Assembly: GCF_049366555.1 (NCBI RefSeq)
Contig: NZ_JBMMGT010000004.1
Coordinates: forward strand, 1 to 64,000
Reading direction: 5' to 3'
Length of the DNA stretch: 64,000 bases
From: Avibacterium volantium_A
Lineage (GTDB): Bacteria; Pseudomonadota; Gammaproteobacteria; Enterobacterales; Pasteurellaceae
The notes below the pieces were generated by a model. It saw only the letters and a list, made by a program, of their open reading frames with translations. It made no database searches and was not told where the DNA came from. A program made the translations under genes and the position numbers. Below are positions 24,757 to 34,593 of this stretch, piece by piece; position 1 is the first letter of the stretch, and each line of letters starts with the position of its first letter.

Positions 24757-25439
24757 TTTACGCTTATACTTTGCTTACCCTCGCGGTTTTTATGGTTGCC
24801 TTGCAGATTAGTAAGCGGTTGAAATCAATCATTTTTAATAGCTTTATCCTTACCGTAGCAATGTTGATTGCCATTGTCGTGATGTTTAATGTGCCTTATC
24901 CCGATTATATGGCAGGGAATGCACCGTTAAATCATTTATTGGGGGTGAGTGTGGTTGCCCTCGCATTGCCGTTATACGAACAGTTTCGCCAAATTAAAGA
25001 ATATTGGAAAACGATTTTATTTATCACCGCACTTTCTTCTTTATTCTCAATGGTAGTGGGGGCAGTACTCGCCTTATTGCTTGGGGCAGAACCTGAACTG
25101 GTTGCAACGATTTTACCAAAATCCGTTACCACGCCAATTGCGATGGAAATTGCTCAAAACATTGGTGGTATTCCCTCCGTTGCGGCAGCGGCGGTATTGA
25201 TTGCTGGGTTGCAAGGGTCAATGTTTGGTTATTTAATTCTGAAAGCCATAAAAATAAAATATGCCGAATCCATTGGGCTTTCGGTGGGGGCTGTTTCGCA
25301 CGTTTTAGGTACGGTAAGTTGTATGGAAGTTGATCCTAAAGCGGGGAATTATAGCTCAATCGCCTTGGTGCTTTGTGGTATCTTAAGTTCCATTTTTGCC
25401 CCTTTTGTATTCAAATTAATTTATTTTTGGGTGGTGTAG
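24753..25439 (+). CDS. LrgB family membrane protein
   Basis: 228 aa with about six to seven membrane segments. The conserved LrgB block LPKSVTTPIAMEIAQNIGG is at about residues 121-139, followed by HVLGTVSCMEVDPKAGNYSS. Partner of the LrgA-like protein encoded just before it, equivalent to E. coli YohK. The dGTPase-like gene starts one base after its stop, an unusual third member. Confidence 0.9.
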   Translation: MIYAYTLLTLAVFMVALQISKRLKSIIFNSFILTVAMLIAIVVMFNVPYPDYMAGNAPLNHLLGVSVVALALPLYEQFRQIKEYWKTILFITALSSLFSMVVGAVLALLLGAEPELVATILPKSVTTPIAMEIAQNIGGIPSVAAAAVLIAGLQGSMFGYLILKAIKIKYAESIGLSVGAVSHVLGTVSCMEVDPKAGNYSSIALVLCGILSSIFAPFVFKLIYFWVV

Positions 25440-25440
25440 A

Positions 25441-26793
25441 ATGAAAAATACAGTGAATAGCCTTTGGCACGAACGTTATATCCCTGATAATCCACGAGAA
25501 AAAGATCACCGCCCTCCATTTCGCCGTGATCGTGGGCGTATTTTGCACAGTGCGGCATTTCGCTGCCTGCAAGCTAAAACGCAAATTCACGCCGTGGGTG
25601 AAAATGATTTTTACCGCACGCGCTTAACCCATTCTTTGGAAGTGGCACAAATTGGTAGCAGCTTGGTGGCACAACTCAAATTCATCGAAGCATTTGCCCA
25701 TTTAGCCGAACAATTAAAGACGGATAAAAGCCTTTTACAAAAACAGCTAAAACCCTTATTGCCCTCCAATGATCTGATTGAAAGCCTGTGCTTTGCCCAC
25801 GATATTGGACACCCGCCTTTTGGGCACGGTGGGGAAGTGGCATTAAATTATATGATGCGCGATCACGGAGGCTTTGAAGGCAATGCACAAACTTTTCGCT
25901 TATTGACCAAGTTAGAGCCTTATACCGCCAATGCCGGAATGAATTTAACCCGCCGCACTTTGCTTGGCGTGGTGAAATATCCTGCCATTTTAGATTGTTC
26001 TTCACCACAATATGGCGAAATTTTACCACAAGGGAGTGAAAATCCCTTGTATGCCAAAATTGCAGATTGGAAACCGGGAAAAGGCATCTTTCGTGATGAT
26101 TTGGAAATGTTTCACTGGCTATTGTTGCCATTAAGCGAAAAAGATCGTCAGCTTTTTCAGCAATTTAGCGAAGCCAGAGTTACGCCACAGCAAACGTTAA
26201 AAACTCGTTATAAATCTTTAGATTGCAGCATTATGGAGCTGGCGGACGATATTGCTTATGGCGTTCACGATTTAGAAGATGCTATTGTAGTTGGCGTGAT
26301 TCATTTATATCAATGGCAAGAGGCGTTGCAGCAGCTTAAAAATAGCTCTTCTCAATGGATCAAGCTGAATATTGACAGTCTGAGCAAAAAATTGTTTTCA
26401 GCACATCATTATGAACGTAAAAATGCTATTGGTGCATTGGTAAATTATTTTATTACCAATGTGCGGTGGAAAATTAATCCTGAATTTGATGATCCTTTGC
26501 TACGCTATAATGCTGAATTGCCAGAAGATGTGATTAGCGTGCTAAACGTGTTTACTGATTTTGTGTGGCAATATGTCATTCGTGATGTTAATACGCAACG
26601 CATTGAGTATAAAGGACAACGAATGCTGACAGAAATGTTTCAAATTTTTGAGAGCGATCCTGAACGCCTGTTACCGCGTAACACAGCGGCGCGTTGGAAA
26701 AATGCAGAGCCGAATCAGAAAAAACGGATTATCTGTGACTACATTGCGGGAATGTCAGATGCTTACGCAATGAAAGTATATCAACAGCTTTGA
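25441..26793 (+). CDS. dgt: dGTP triphosphohydrolase-like protein (HD domain)
   Basis: 450 aa HD-superfamily enzyme that converts dNTPs to nucleoside and triphosphate. The HD metal site is complete: RLTHSLEVAQI, CFAHDIGHPPFGHGGE and MELADDIAYGVHDLEDA. The N-terminal FRRDRGRILHSAAFR is also family-specific. It matches the dGTPase-like type 2 subfamily rather than E. coli Dgt itself, so the preferred nucleotide is uncertain. Starts one base after lrgB, which implies coupled expression. Members of this family can restrict phage by draining dNTPs; that role is not shown here. Confidence 0.87.
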   Translation: MKNTVNSLWHERYIPDNPREKDHRPPFRRDRGRILHSAAFRCLQAKTQIHAVGENDFYRTRLTHSLEVAQIGSSLVAQLKFIEAFAHLAEQLKTDKSLLQKQLKPLLPSNDLIESLCFAHDIGHPPFGHGGEVALNYMMRDHGGFEGNAQTFRLLTKLEPYTANAGMNLTRRTLLGVVKYPAILDCSSPQYGEILPQGSENPLYAKIADWKPGKGIFRDDLEMFHWLLLPLSEKDRQLFQQFSEARVTPQQTLKTRYKSLDCSIMELADDIAYGVHDLEDAIVVGVIHLYQWQEALQQLKNSSSQWIKLNIDSLSKKLFSAHHYERKNAIGALVNYFITNVRWKINPEFDDPLLRYNAELPEDVISVLNVFTDFVWQYVIRDVNTQRIEYKGQRMLTEMFQIFESDPERLLPRNTAARWKNAEPNQKKRIICDYIAGMSDAYAMKVYQQL

Positions 26794-26807
26794 TCCAAGA
26801 ATGGGGG

Positions 26808-27143
26808 CTAAATACAGCCTCCACAGCTTCCGCAACGCCAATCGTCTTTATTTACGGCTTGGTAAAACCAACGCATATAATTTTCTTCTAATGGAATATC
26901 GGCAGCAATAAATACATCACTTAGCCACTCAATGTTAGCGAGAATCCAATCATCTTCATCAAGCCCTTCTAAATAAAGTTCATCGGTAGGATCGATGAAA
27001 TTATAAATTCCCTTTGTTCCCATATCGTGTTCACGTTTGTGTTCTGGAATATCAAGCAGATTGCCTTGATAAAAAATTTCCCAATGCCCTAAACACAGCG
27101 TGTTGCCTTGTGTACTCCAGCGAGCGGTGAATGGATTTTCCAT
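26808..27143 (-). CDS. conserved hypothetical acidic protein with cysteine-rich tail
   Basis: 111 aa, soluble, acidic (many Asp/Glu between residues 30 and 85), rich in tryptophan, no signal peptide. It ends WRCGSCGGCI, three cysteines at two-residue spacing that could bind metal. The start gives MENPFTARWS. It converges on dgt with 14 bases between stops. I do not recognise a characterised family. Confidence 0.7.
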   Translation of the reverse strand: MENPFTARWSTQGNTLCLGHWEIFYQGNLLDIPEHKREHDMGTKGIYNFIDPTDELYLEGLDEDDWILANIEWLSDVFIAADIPLEENYMRWFYQAVNKDDWRCGSCGGCI

Positions 27144-27381
27144 AATGCGTATGAGTTGTTATTAATCATTGGTTAAATTATCGATCTAATTAAAATGAAG
27201 TCGAATACCCAATTCACCTTATTTTTTATAAGGGCATTATTTTAAAGTGCGGTGTAATTTTGAACGATTTTTAATTTTTAAAGTCTGAAGTTTTCCCTAT
27301 AAAATTTTATAGAATAGTGTAAAATTAGTTGTTATTTCTATTTTAAGCGGTATTTTACCGTCATTTACGGTGGAAAATTTT

Positions 27382-27861
27382 ATGGAAAAAAAATTACCTA
27401 AAGCCCTTGATGCCATTGATATAAAAATTCTGAATGAATTACAGCGTAATGGCAAAATTTCTAATATTGACCTTTCAAAGAAAGTCGGGTTATCGCCAAC
27501 CCCTTGTTTGGAGCGTGTAAAACGCTTGGAAAAACAAGGAGTGATTATGGGTTACCGTGCCTTGCTTAACCCTGAATTGTTGGATTCGCCATTGCTCGTG
27601 ATCGTAGAAATCACTCTTGTGCGCGGAAAACCTGATGTATTTGAAGAATTTAACGAAGCAGTGCAACAGCTTGATGAAATTCAAGAATGTCATTTGGTGT
27701 CGGGGGATTTTGACTATTTACTCAAAACCCGTGTGGCGGATATGGCGGCATACCGCAAATTGCTTGGCACAACCTTGCTACGTTTGCCTGGCGTGAACGA
27801 TACTCGTACCTATGTGGTAATGGAAGAAGTGAAACAGACCAATTTTTTACAATTAAAATAA
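27382..27861 (+). CDS. lrp: leucine-responsive regulatory protein
   Basis: 159 aa Lrp/AsnC regulator. The N-terminal HTH includes ISNIDLSKKVGLSPTPCLERVKRLE; the C-terminal RAM domain has HLVSGDFDYLLKTRV and ends RTYVVMEEVKQ. Very close to E. coli Lrp. I chose ATG 27382 with GGTGG 8 bases before it; an in-frame GTG at 27370 lacks a Shine-Dalgarno. It is one base ahead of ftsK; lrp-ftsK-lolA-rarA-serS is a conserved order. Confidence 0.94.
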   Translation: MEKKLPKALDAIDIKILNELQRNGKISNIDLSKKVGLSPTPCLERVKRLEKQGVIMGYRALLNPELLDSPLLVIVEITLVRGKPDVFEEFNEAVQQLDEIQECHLVSGDFDYLLKTRVADMAAYRKLLGTTLLRLPGVNDTRTYVVMEEVKQTNFLQLK

Positions 27862-27862
27862 G

Positions 27863-30763
27863 ATGATTAAACGAATTACAGCAAAACTAACACCAAAACA
27901 ATATATGGCGGAATTGTGTTTAGGCACAATTTCCCTGTTTGGTTTGTATTTGATTATTGCTTGGTCAAGTTACAGCCCTTTTGATAACACTTGGGCGGTT
28001 TCGTCCTCGCAGCCTGAAACCATCAATAAAGCGGGAGCGTTGGGCGCTTGGCTTATAGGCTTATTTTTTACTTTCTTTGGACATATCGGCAATTTAATTC
28101 CTTTTATTTTATGTTTTGTGCCGATTTATTTATTCAAAACCAAAAAATTCACCCAGATCACTTGGATTAAAGCGGCTATTCGCACGCTAGGGGGGATCTT
28201 ATTATTTAGCGGTTTAACCGCATTAGCTACTTTATTGCTTTCTAATACTAGCTCTTATCTTGCTGGTGGGGTGTTAGGTGGAAGCTTAGTGGTTTCCCTT
28301 TATCCTGTTTTAGGCAAAGCAGGAGTGATTTTGTGCGCATTATTGTCAGCTATTGCAGGCTTTATTTTGTGTTCAGGTAAGGCTTTAGTGCAGCTTTTTG
28401 TGAGATTTTATTACTGGCTCACAATGAATGAGGACAAAACTCTAGCAATGGCAATGCCCGCCGAGCCACGAGCAGACAGCGAGCCTGAGCCTTTAGAGGA
28501 AATTATTATCCAAAAGCCTGCGCCAATTTCGTCATTACAAAATGAAAATGCAGCGCAAAACGAAGCAAGCGAAGAGCAAAATAAAGATAACCAAACCTTT
28601 ATTCAAATTAGTGGCTTACAAGAATTTGTTCAGTCAGAAACTCCACTTACACATAATGAAAGCCAAGCAGTTTCAAATAGCCAAGATCTTTTTGATCCAC
28701 GCCAAATGGAATCCCTTTCCAATTATGGTGTAGGGCAAGAAGAACCATTGCCGAACGTGCGTATTCCTCAAACCAGCACGGTAACGAGCTCAGCCACGCA
28801 AATTGGCGTAACTACGGAACAGACAATGGTTAAGCCTGTTCAAGCCGTTGTTGAACAGAAGGATTTAACGGCACAGGCAGATTTACCCAATGAGGCAGAC
28901 TTACCAAGTGCGGTGGATTTTTCTACAGAATTTTCTGCAATAGAACAAGCACCTGAATTAAAGGTATCCATTCCTGATTATTCGTTAGACAATTATTCTG
29001 AAACAGAAAATTTGCCAGAGCAAGATAATGAAATGGACGAATTGGTTCGTCAGTTCGCAGCGCAAGAAGCACAACGCTTGGCTGAAATGCAGCAGCGCGC
29101 AAAAGAAATCAATGCGGAAGATGCTTTAGCGGATATTCTGGCTGGGCAAAATCCAACGCAATCAACGGTAAATCAGCCAACTGAACCTCAGCCTGCGGTA
29201 AGCCAGCCAACTTACAAACCCTATGGCGATTCCTTAATTCACCCAGCCTTGCAAAAGCAGGTGAAAAAAGCGGAAAAACCTACCACACCATTGCCAAGTT
29301 TAGATTTATTGGATAAACGTGAAGTGGAAGAACAAAATATCACGCGCGAAGAAATCTTAGAAACCTCGCAACGTATTGAGCAACAATTACGTAATTTCAA
29401 TGTAAAAGCGAGTGTAAAAGATGTGTTGGTAGGGCCTGTGGTAACGCGTTATGAATTGGAATTGCAACCTGGGGTGAAAGCGTCCAAAGTTACCAATATT
29501 GATACAGATTTAGCGCGCGCCTTGATGTTCCGCTCCATTCGTGTGGCAGAAGTGATCCCCGGCAAGCCTTATATTGGCATTGAAACGCCAAATTTACAGC
29601 GCCAAATGGTGCCGCTGCGTGATGTGCTAGACAGCCGAGAATTTCGTGAGTCAAAATCCTTGCTTTCAATGGCGCTAGGAAAAGACATTAGCGGCAATCC
29701 TGTGATCGTAGATCTAGCCAAAATGCCTCATTTGTTGGTGGCAGGCTCAACAGGTTCGGGGAAATCCGTTGGGGTGAATACGATGATTTTAAGTTTACTT
29801 TTCAGAGTGAAGCCTGAAGAAGTGAAATTTATTATGATCGACCCGAAAGTGGTGGAGCTTTCCATTTATAACGATATTCCGCACTTGCTCACCGAAGTGG
29901 TTACGGATATGAAAAAAGCTGCCAATGCACTGCGTTGGTGCGTGGACGAAATGGAGCGCCGCTACCAATTATTATCCGCCTTGCGTGTGCGTAATATTGA
30001 AGGCTATAACGAAAAAATTGATGAATATAACGCAATGGGAATGCCAATTCCAAACCCAATTTGGCGACCGGGCGACACAATGGACGCAATGCCACCTGCG
30101 CTGGAAAAACTCAGCTATATTGTGGTGATTGTCGATGAGTTTGCCGATTTGATGATGGTAGCAGGTAAGCAAATTGAAGAACTCATTGCGCGCCTTGCAC
30201 AAAAAGCCCGTGCCATCGGTATTCACTTGATTTTGGCAACCCAGCGCCCTTCTGTGGACGTGATTACTGGCTTGATCAAGGCTAATATTCCAAGCCGTAT
30301 TGCCTTTACCGTGGCGAGTAAAATTGACTCGCGCACCATTCTCGATCAAGGTGGTGCAGAAACCTTGTTAGGCCGTGGGGATATGCTTTATTCAGGGCAA
30401 GGCTCTTCCGATTTAATCCGTGTTCACGGCGCATTTATGAGTGATGACGAAGTGGCTCGTGTGGCTGATGACTGGCGTGCAAGAGGCAAACCAGATTATA
30501 TTGATGGCATTTTAGACAGTGCCGATGATGAAGAGGGTGAAGTAGCACGAAGTGGTGATGACGGCGATCTTGATGATCTTTTTGATGAAGTGATGAATTT
30601 CGTGATCGAAACAGGCACAACGTCAGCCTCATCAATCCAACGCCGTTTCCGTGTCGGCTTTAACCGTGCCGCACGCATTATGGATCAGCTGGAAGAACAA
30701 GGCATTGTTTCACCGCTACAAAATGGTAAGCGTGAAATTTTAGCCCGCAGTTCGGATTATTAG
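27863..30763 (+). CDS. ftsK: DNA translocase FtsK
   Basis: 966 aa. N-terminal domain with four membrane segments (about residues 20-180) anchors it to the septum. The linker (about 190-480) is rich in Gln, Glu and Pro and low in complexity. The motor has Walker A GSTGSGKS at about 627-634 and Walker B IVVIVDEFADL. The C-terminal gamma winged helix (FVIETGTTSASSIQRRFRVG onward) reads KOPS sites to steer chromosomes toward XerCD/dif. Directly follows lrp. Confidence 0.96.
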   Translation: MIKRITAKLTPKQYMAELCLGTISLFGLYLIIAWSSYSPFDNTWAVSSSQPETINKAGALGAWLIGLFFTFFGHIGNLIPFILCFVPIYLFKTKKFTQITWIKAAIRTLGGILLFSGLTALATLLLSNTSSYLAGGVLGGSLVVSLYPVLGKAGVILCALLSAIAGFILCSGKALVQLFVRFYYWLTMNEDKTLAMAMPAEPRADSEPEPLEEIIIQKPAPISSLQNENAAQNEASEEQNKDNQTFIQISGLQEFVQSETPLTHNESQAVSNSQDLFDPRQMESLSNYGVGQEEPLPNVRIPQTSTVTSSATQIGVTTEQTMVKPVQAVVEQKDLTAQADLPNEADLPSAVDFSTEFSAIEQAPELKVSIPDYSLDNYSETENLPEQDNEMDELVRQFAAQEAQRLAEMQQRAKEINAEDALADILAGQNPTQSTVNQPTEPQPAVSQPTYKPYGDSLIHPALQKQVKKAEKPTTPLPSLDLLDKREVEEQNITREEILETSQRIEQQLRNFNVKASVKDVLVGPVVTRYELELQPGVKASKVTNIDTDLARALMFRSIRVAEVIPGKPYIGIETPNLQRQMVPLRDVLDSREFRESKSLLSMALGKDISGNPVIVDLAKMPHLLVAGSTGSGKSVGVNTMILSLLFRVKPEEVKFIMIDPKVVELSIYNDIPHLLTEVVTDMKKAANALRWCVDEMERRYQLLSALRVRNIEGYNEKIDEYNAMGMPIPNPIWRPGDTMDAMPPALEKLSYIVVIVDEFADLMMVAGKQIEELIARLAQKARAIGIHLILATQRPSVDVITGLIKANIPSRIAFTVASKIDSRTILDQGGAETLLGRGDMLYSGQGSSDLIRVHGAFMSDDEVARVADDWRARGKPDYIDGILDSADDEEGEVARSGDDGDLDDLFDEVMNFVIETGTTSASSIQRRFRVGFNRAARIMDQLEEQGIVSPLQNGKREILARSSDY

Positions 30764-30877
30764 TTTAATCTTTCAGCGAATTACAAAGCTAAGCATAAAG
30801 AAAATGCAACAAATGGGAAATTTTATTGTCTGACTAACACAATGGTTTCCCATTATTTTAGGATTAAAGGAAGATTT

Positions 30878-31498
30878 ATGAAAAAAATGGCAGTAAAAAT
30901 CACCGCACTTTTATGTTTAGGTTTAAGCCAAATGGCTTGGGCTGATGCGGTGAGTGAATTACAAACGCGCCTTAACAAAGTGGACGTGTTAAGCGCAGAT
31001 TATGTGCAAAAAGTGAGTGATGCCAAAGGCAAAGAAATTCAACAAGGCAAAGGTAAACTTCGCATTAAACGCCCAAATTTATTCAGAATGGATAACCAAT
31101 CTCCGCAAGAAAGCCAAATTGTGTCAGACGGCAAAACCCTGTGGTTTTACGATCCTTTCGTGCAGCAGGTTACGGCAAATTGGGTGTCTGAAGCGGTGAA
31201 TAATACACCATTTGTGTTGCTTACCAGCAATGATCAAGCGCAATGGAAAAAATATACCGTCGCGCAATCAGCGGATACCTTTACCCTTAAACCAAAATCT
31301 GCGAAAAGCAATATTAAGCAATTCAATATTCGCATTGATTCTGATGGTGTGTTAAAAAACTTTAGCACCACAGAAAAAGACGGACAAACCAATTTATACT
31401 TATTGCGTAATATCACCAACCAACCGTTGGCAGATAATTTGTTTAAATTCAGCGTGCCGAAAGGTGCAGAGCTGGACGATCAGCGCAAGAAAAAGTAA
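30878..31498 (+). CDS. lolA: outer-membrane lipoprotein carrier protein
   Basis: Periplasmic chaperone that carries lipoproteins from LolCDE to LolB. 206 aa from ATG 30878, with signal peptide ending MAWA (residues 1-20) and mature protein beginning DAVSELQTRL. Family pattern: LSADYVQKV, GKLRIKRPNLFRMD, SDGKTLWFYDPFVQQVT. An in-frame ATG 12 codons upstream is not used; AAAGGAAG lies 4 bases before the chosen start. Follows ftsK, as in E. coli. Confidence 0.94.
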   Translation: MKKMAVKITALLCLGLSQMAWADAVSELQTRLNKVDVLSADYVQKVSDAKGKEIQQGKGKLRIKRPNLFRMDNQSPQESQIVSDGKTLWFYDPFVQQVTANWVSEAVNNTPFVLLTSNDQAQWKKYTVAQSADTFTLKPKSAKSNIKQFNIRIDSDGVLKNFSTTEKDGQTNLYLLRNITNQPLADNLFKFSVPKGAELDDQRKKK

Positions 31499-31583
31499 CG
31501 AAAAAATCACCGCACTTTAAGGCTAAATGGTTTACAATTTAGCCTTATTTTTTCCTGAAATTATCCACATACGAGAGAAAAAA

Positions 31584-32933
31584 ATGCCTAATCTTGCTTT
31601 TGACTTTGCTGAAAATGATTTCCGCCCTTTAGCGGCGAGAATGCGTCCAACCCATTTAGACGAATATTATGGACAATGCCATTTGATTGGTGTAGGTAAA
31701 CCATTACGCAAAGCCATTGAAGCGGGGCATATTCACTCAATGATTTTGTGGGGGCCGCCCGGCACAGGCAAAACCACCTTGGCAGAAATTATTGCGCAAC
31801 GTATTAATGCGGAAGTGGAACGGATTTCAGCGGTAACAGGTGGGGTAAAGGAAATTCGTGAAGCCATTGAGCGCGCCAAACAAAATCGGCTTGCAGGGCA
31901 GCGTACCATTTTATTTGTGGACGAAGTCCATCGTTTCAACAAAAGCCAGCAAGATGCGTTTTTGCCTTATATTGAAGATGGCACGGTGATTTTTATTGGC
32001 GCAACCACTGAAAATCCTTCTTTTGAACTGAATAACGCCTTGCTTTCGCGTGCGCGCGTGTATGTGCTGAAATCCTTAACCGCACAAGAAATCGAACAAG
32101 TGTTACAGCGCGCCATTAATGACAAAGAAAAAGGGCTAGGCAACCTTGATTTAATCTTAGAAGACAATTTACTTGCAATGCTGGCGGAATATGTCAATGG
32201 CGATGCACGCCTTGCATTAAATAGCCTTGAATTAATGGCCGATATGGCGGAAGAGGGCAAAAATGGCAAATTTTTGCACCGCACTTTATTAACGGAAGTG
32301 TTGGGCGAACGGCAAGCCCGTTTTGATAAACAAGGCGATCGCTTCTATGATCTCATCTCAGCCTTGCATAAATCCGTGCGTGGCTCATCGCCAGATGCCG
32401 CTTTATATTGGTATGCGCGCATTTTAACCGCAGGCGGCGATCCCCTTTATGTGGCGCGCCGTTTATTGGCCATTGCCTCAGAAGATGTGGGCAATGCCGA
32501 TCCGCGCGCAATGCAAGTGGCCATTGCCGCTTGGGATTGCTTCACGCGCGTGGGGGCAGCCGAAGGGGAGCGTGCCATTGCGCAAGCCATTGTTTATTTA
32601 GCTGTTGCACCGAAAAGCAATGCCGTGTATCAAGCTTTCAAGGCCGCGAAAAAGCACGCCTTAGAAAGCCCTGATTATGATGTGCCAGAGCATTTACGCA
32701 ACGCGCCAACTCATTTGATGAAAGAACTAGGTTTCGGTGCAGAATATCGTTATGCACACAACGAAGAAAATGCTTATGCCGCAGGGGAAAATTATTTCCC
32801 AGAAGCGCTGAAAGATACCCAATATTATTTCCCTGTTGCTCGAGGAATGGAAATTCAAATTCGTGAAAAATTAGAAAAACTTCGCCAACTTGACGAGCAA
32901 AGTCCAAATATCCGTTATAAATCTGGCAAGTAG
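31584..32933 (+). CDS. rarA: replication-associated recombination protein A (AAA+ ATPase)
   Basis: 449 aa AAA+ ATPase acting at stalled replication forks (MgsA/RarA, related to WHIP). Walker A GPPGTGKTT at about residues 55-63, Walker B FVDEVHRF near 115, sensor 1 GATTENPSF and arginine finger LLSRARV. C-terminal domain has the SDALYW-like PDAALYW and tetramerisation region. Start 31584 chosen because homologues begin MPNLAFDF; GAGAGA lies upstream. It follows lolA by 85 bases. Confidence 0.94.
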   Translation: MPNLAFDFAENDFRPLAARMRPTHLDEYYGQCHLIGVGKPLRKAIEAGHIHSMILWGPPGTGKTTLAEIIAQRINAEVERISAVTGGVKEIREAIERAKQNRLAGQRTILFVDEVHRFNKSQQDAFLPYIEDGTVIFIGATTENPSFELNNALLSRARVYVLKSLTAQEIEQVLQRAINDKEKGLGNLDLILEDNLLAMLAEYVNGDARLALNSLELMADMAEEGKNGKFLHRTLLTEVLGERQARFDKQGDRFYDLISALHKSVRGSSPDAALYWYARILTAGGDPLYVARRLLAIASEDVGNADPRAMQVAIAAWDCFTRVGAAEGERAIAQAIVYLAVAPKSNAVYQAFKAAKKHALESPDYDVPEHLRNAPTHLMKELGFGAEYRYAHNEENAYAAGENYFPEALKDTQYYFPVARGMEIQIREKLEKLRQLDEQSPNIRYKSGK

Positions 32934-32943
32934 TTTAGGAGCG

Positions 32944-32976
32944 GTTGATCACTCAAATGCAAAATGAATGATCAAC
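32944..32976. repeat. inverted repeat between rarA and serS
   Basis: Perfect 8-base arms GTTGATCA and TGATCAAC with a 17-base loop. A run of eight T starts 15 bases later, too far for a standard terminator, so its role is unclear. Confidence 0.45.
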
Positions 32977-33052
32977 AGCCCTAGTTTATTTTTTTTATCC
33001 GATCTAAAATAGAACGGTTTTTTGAGCATATTTATTTTCTAAAGGTAACAAA

Positions 33053-34342
33053 ATGATTGATGCAAATTTATTACGCAATAATCTTGCGGAAGTGGCAGAA
33101 AAATTAAAAGTAAGACGTGGCTTTGAGTTAGATGTAGCGCGTATCACAGAATTAGAAGAACAGCGCAAAGCCCTACAAGTTAAAACCGAAACCTTACAAG
33201 CAGAGCGTAATGCGCGCTCAAAAGCCATTGGTGCGGCAAAAGCACGCGGTGAGGACATTGAGCCATTATTGGCGGAAGTGGATAATATGGGCATTGAATT
33301 AAGTATGGCGAAAAGCCAACTTGATGATGTGCAAGCGGATCTGCAAGAAATTGCTCTTAGCATTCCAAATATTCCTGCCGATGAAGTGCCACTGGGCAAC
33401 GATGAAAACGACAATGTGGAGATTTCTCGTTGGGGCGAGCCAAGAACCTTTGATTTTGAAGTGAAAGATCACGTTACCTTAGGCGAGCATTTGCAAGGGC
33501 TAGATTTTGCTGCAGGCGTGAAATTAAGCGGCGCGCGTTTTGTGGTAATGAAAGGACAAATTGCCAAAATGCACCGTGCGCTAGCGCAATTTATGCTCGA
33601 TTTGCATACCGAACAACACGGTTATAGCGAAACCTATGTGCCTTATTTAGTTAATCACGCCACCCTTTATGGCACAGGGCAGCTACCAAAATTTGGCGAA
33701 GATTTATTCCATACCAAACCGCTAGAAGGAGAGCAACCTTACGCCTTAATTCCAACGGCGGAAGTGCCAGTTACCAACCTTGTGCGTGATGAAATTTTAG
33801 ACCAAGCGGAACTGCCAATTAAAATGACCGCACATACCCCTTGTTTCCGTTCAGAAGCAGGATCTTACGGCCGTGATACCCGTGGTTTGATCCGCATGCA
33901 CCAATTCGACAAAGTAGAAATGGTACAAATCGTAGAGCCAGAAAAATCAATGGAAGCTTTGGAAGAACTCACTGGCCACGCGGAAAAAGTGTTGCAGTTG
34001 TTAAATCTGCCTTATCGTAAAGTGTTACTATGTACTGGCGATATGGGCTTTGGCTCAGCTAAAACTTACGATTTAGAAGTTTGGGTGCCAGCACAAAATA
34101 CCTACCGTGAAATTTCTTCTTGCTCAAATATGTGGGATTTCCAAGCGCGCCGTATGCAGGCTCGTTATCGTGTGAAAGGCGAGAAAAAACCACGCCTTGT
34201 TCACACCCTAAATGGCTCAGGCTTAGCCGTTGGCCGCACCCTTGTTGCCGTGCTTGAAAACTACCAAAACGCAGACGGCAGCATCACCGTGCCAGAGGTG
34301 TTGCGTCCATATATGGGCGGATTGGAAGTGATTGGGAAATAA
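33053..34342 (+). CDS. serS: seryl-tRNA synthetase
   Basis: Class II aminoacyl-tRNA synthetase, 429 aa. N-terminal long antiparallel coiled coil (about residues 28-100) grips the tRNA extra arm. Catalytic motifs: motif 2 PCFRSEAGSYGRDTRGLIR and motif 3 GSGLAVGRTLVAVLEN. Ends the conserved lrp-ftsK-lolA-rarA-serS run. AAAGG precedes the ATG by 8 bases. Confidence 0.97.
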   Translation: MIDANLLRNNLAEVAEKLKVRRGFELDVARITELEEQRKALQVKTETLQAERNARSKAIGAAKARGEDIEPLLAEVDNMGIELSMAKSQLDDVQADLQEIALSIPNIPADEVPLGNDENDNVEISRWGEPRTFDFEVKDHVTLGEHLQGLDFAAGVKLSGARFVVMKGQIAKMHRALAQFMLDLHTEQHGYSETYVPYLVNHATLYGTGQLPKFGEDLFHTKPLEGEQPYALIPTAEVPVTNLVRDEILDQAELPIKMTAHTPCFRSEAGSYGRDTRGLIRMHQFDKVEMVQIVEPEKSMEALEELTGHAEKVLQLLNLPYRKVLLCTGDMGFGSAKTYDLEVWVPAQNTYREISSCSNMWDFQARRMQARYRVKGEKKPRLVHTLNGSGLAVGRTLVAVLENYQNADGSITVPEVLRPYMGGLEVIGK

Positions 34343-34367
34343 TCTCTCCCTAAAAGACGGTTGTACT

Positions 34368-34424
34368 AATCTGTATCTCAAATGCTGAGTTAAGCTCAAG
34401 AACTTGAGGTACAGATTTTTTTAT
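34368..34424 (+). terminator. terminator of serS
   Basis: AATCTGTATCTCAA (34368-34381) pairs, with one G-T type mismatch, with TTGAGGTACAGATT (34404-34417), followed by TTTTTTT. Confidence 0.75.
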
Positions 34425-34593
34425 ATGTAAACAAAGCCAACGCTTAACTATTCAAATTATTAAGTGCGGTGTAAAATAAGCGAATTTTTCTTTGTGCATA
34501 AATACGCTGAACTTTGCTTACTGCTATAAATTTTTACCGAAATCGTGCTAGAATAAGCGCCGTTTTTTGTCAGTGGATTTTATAGGTCAACAA

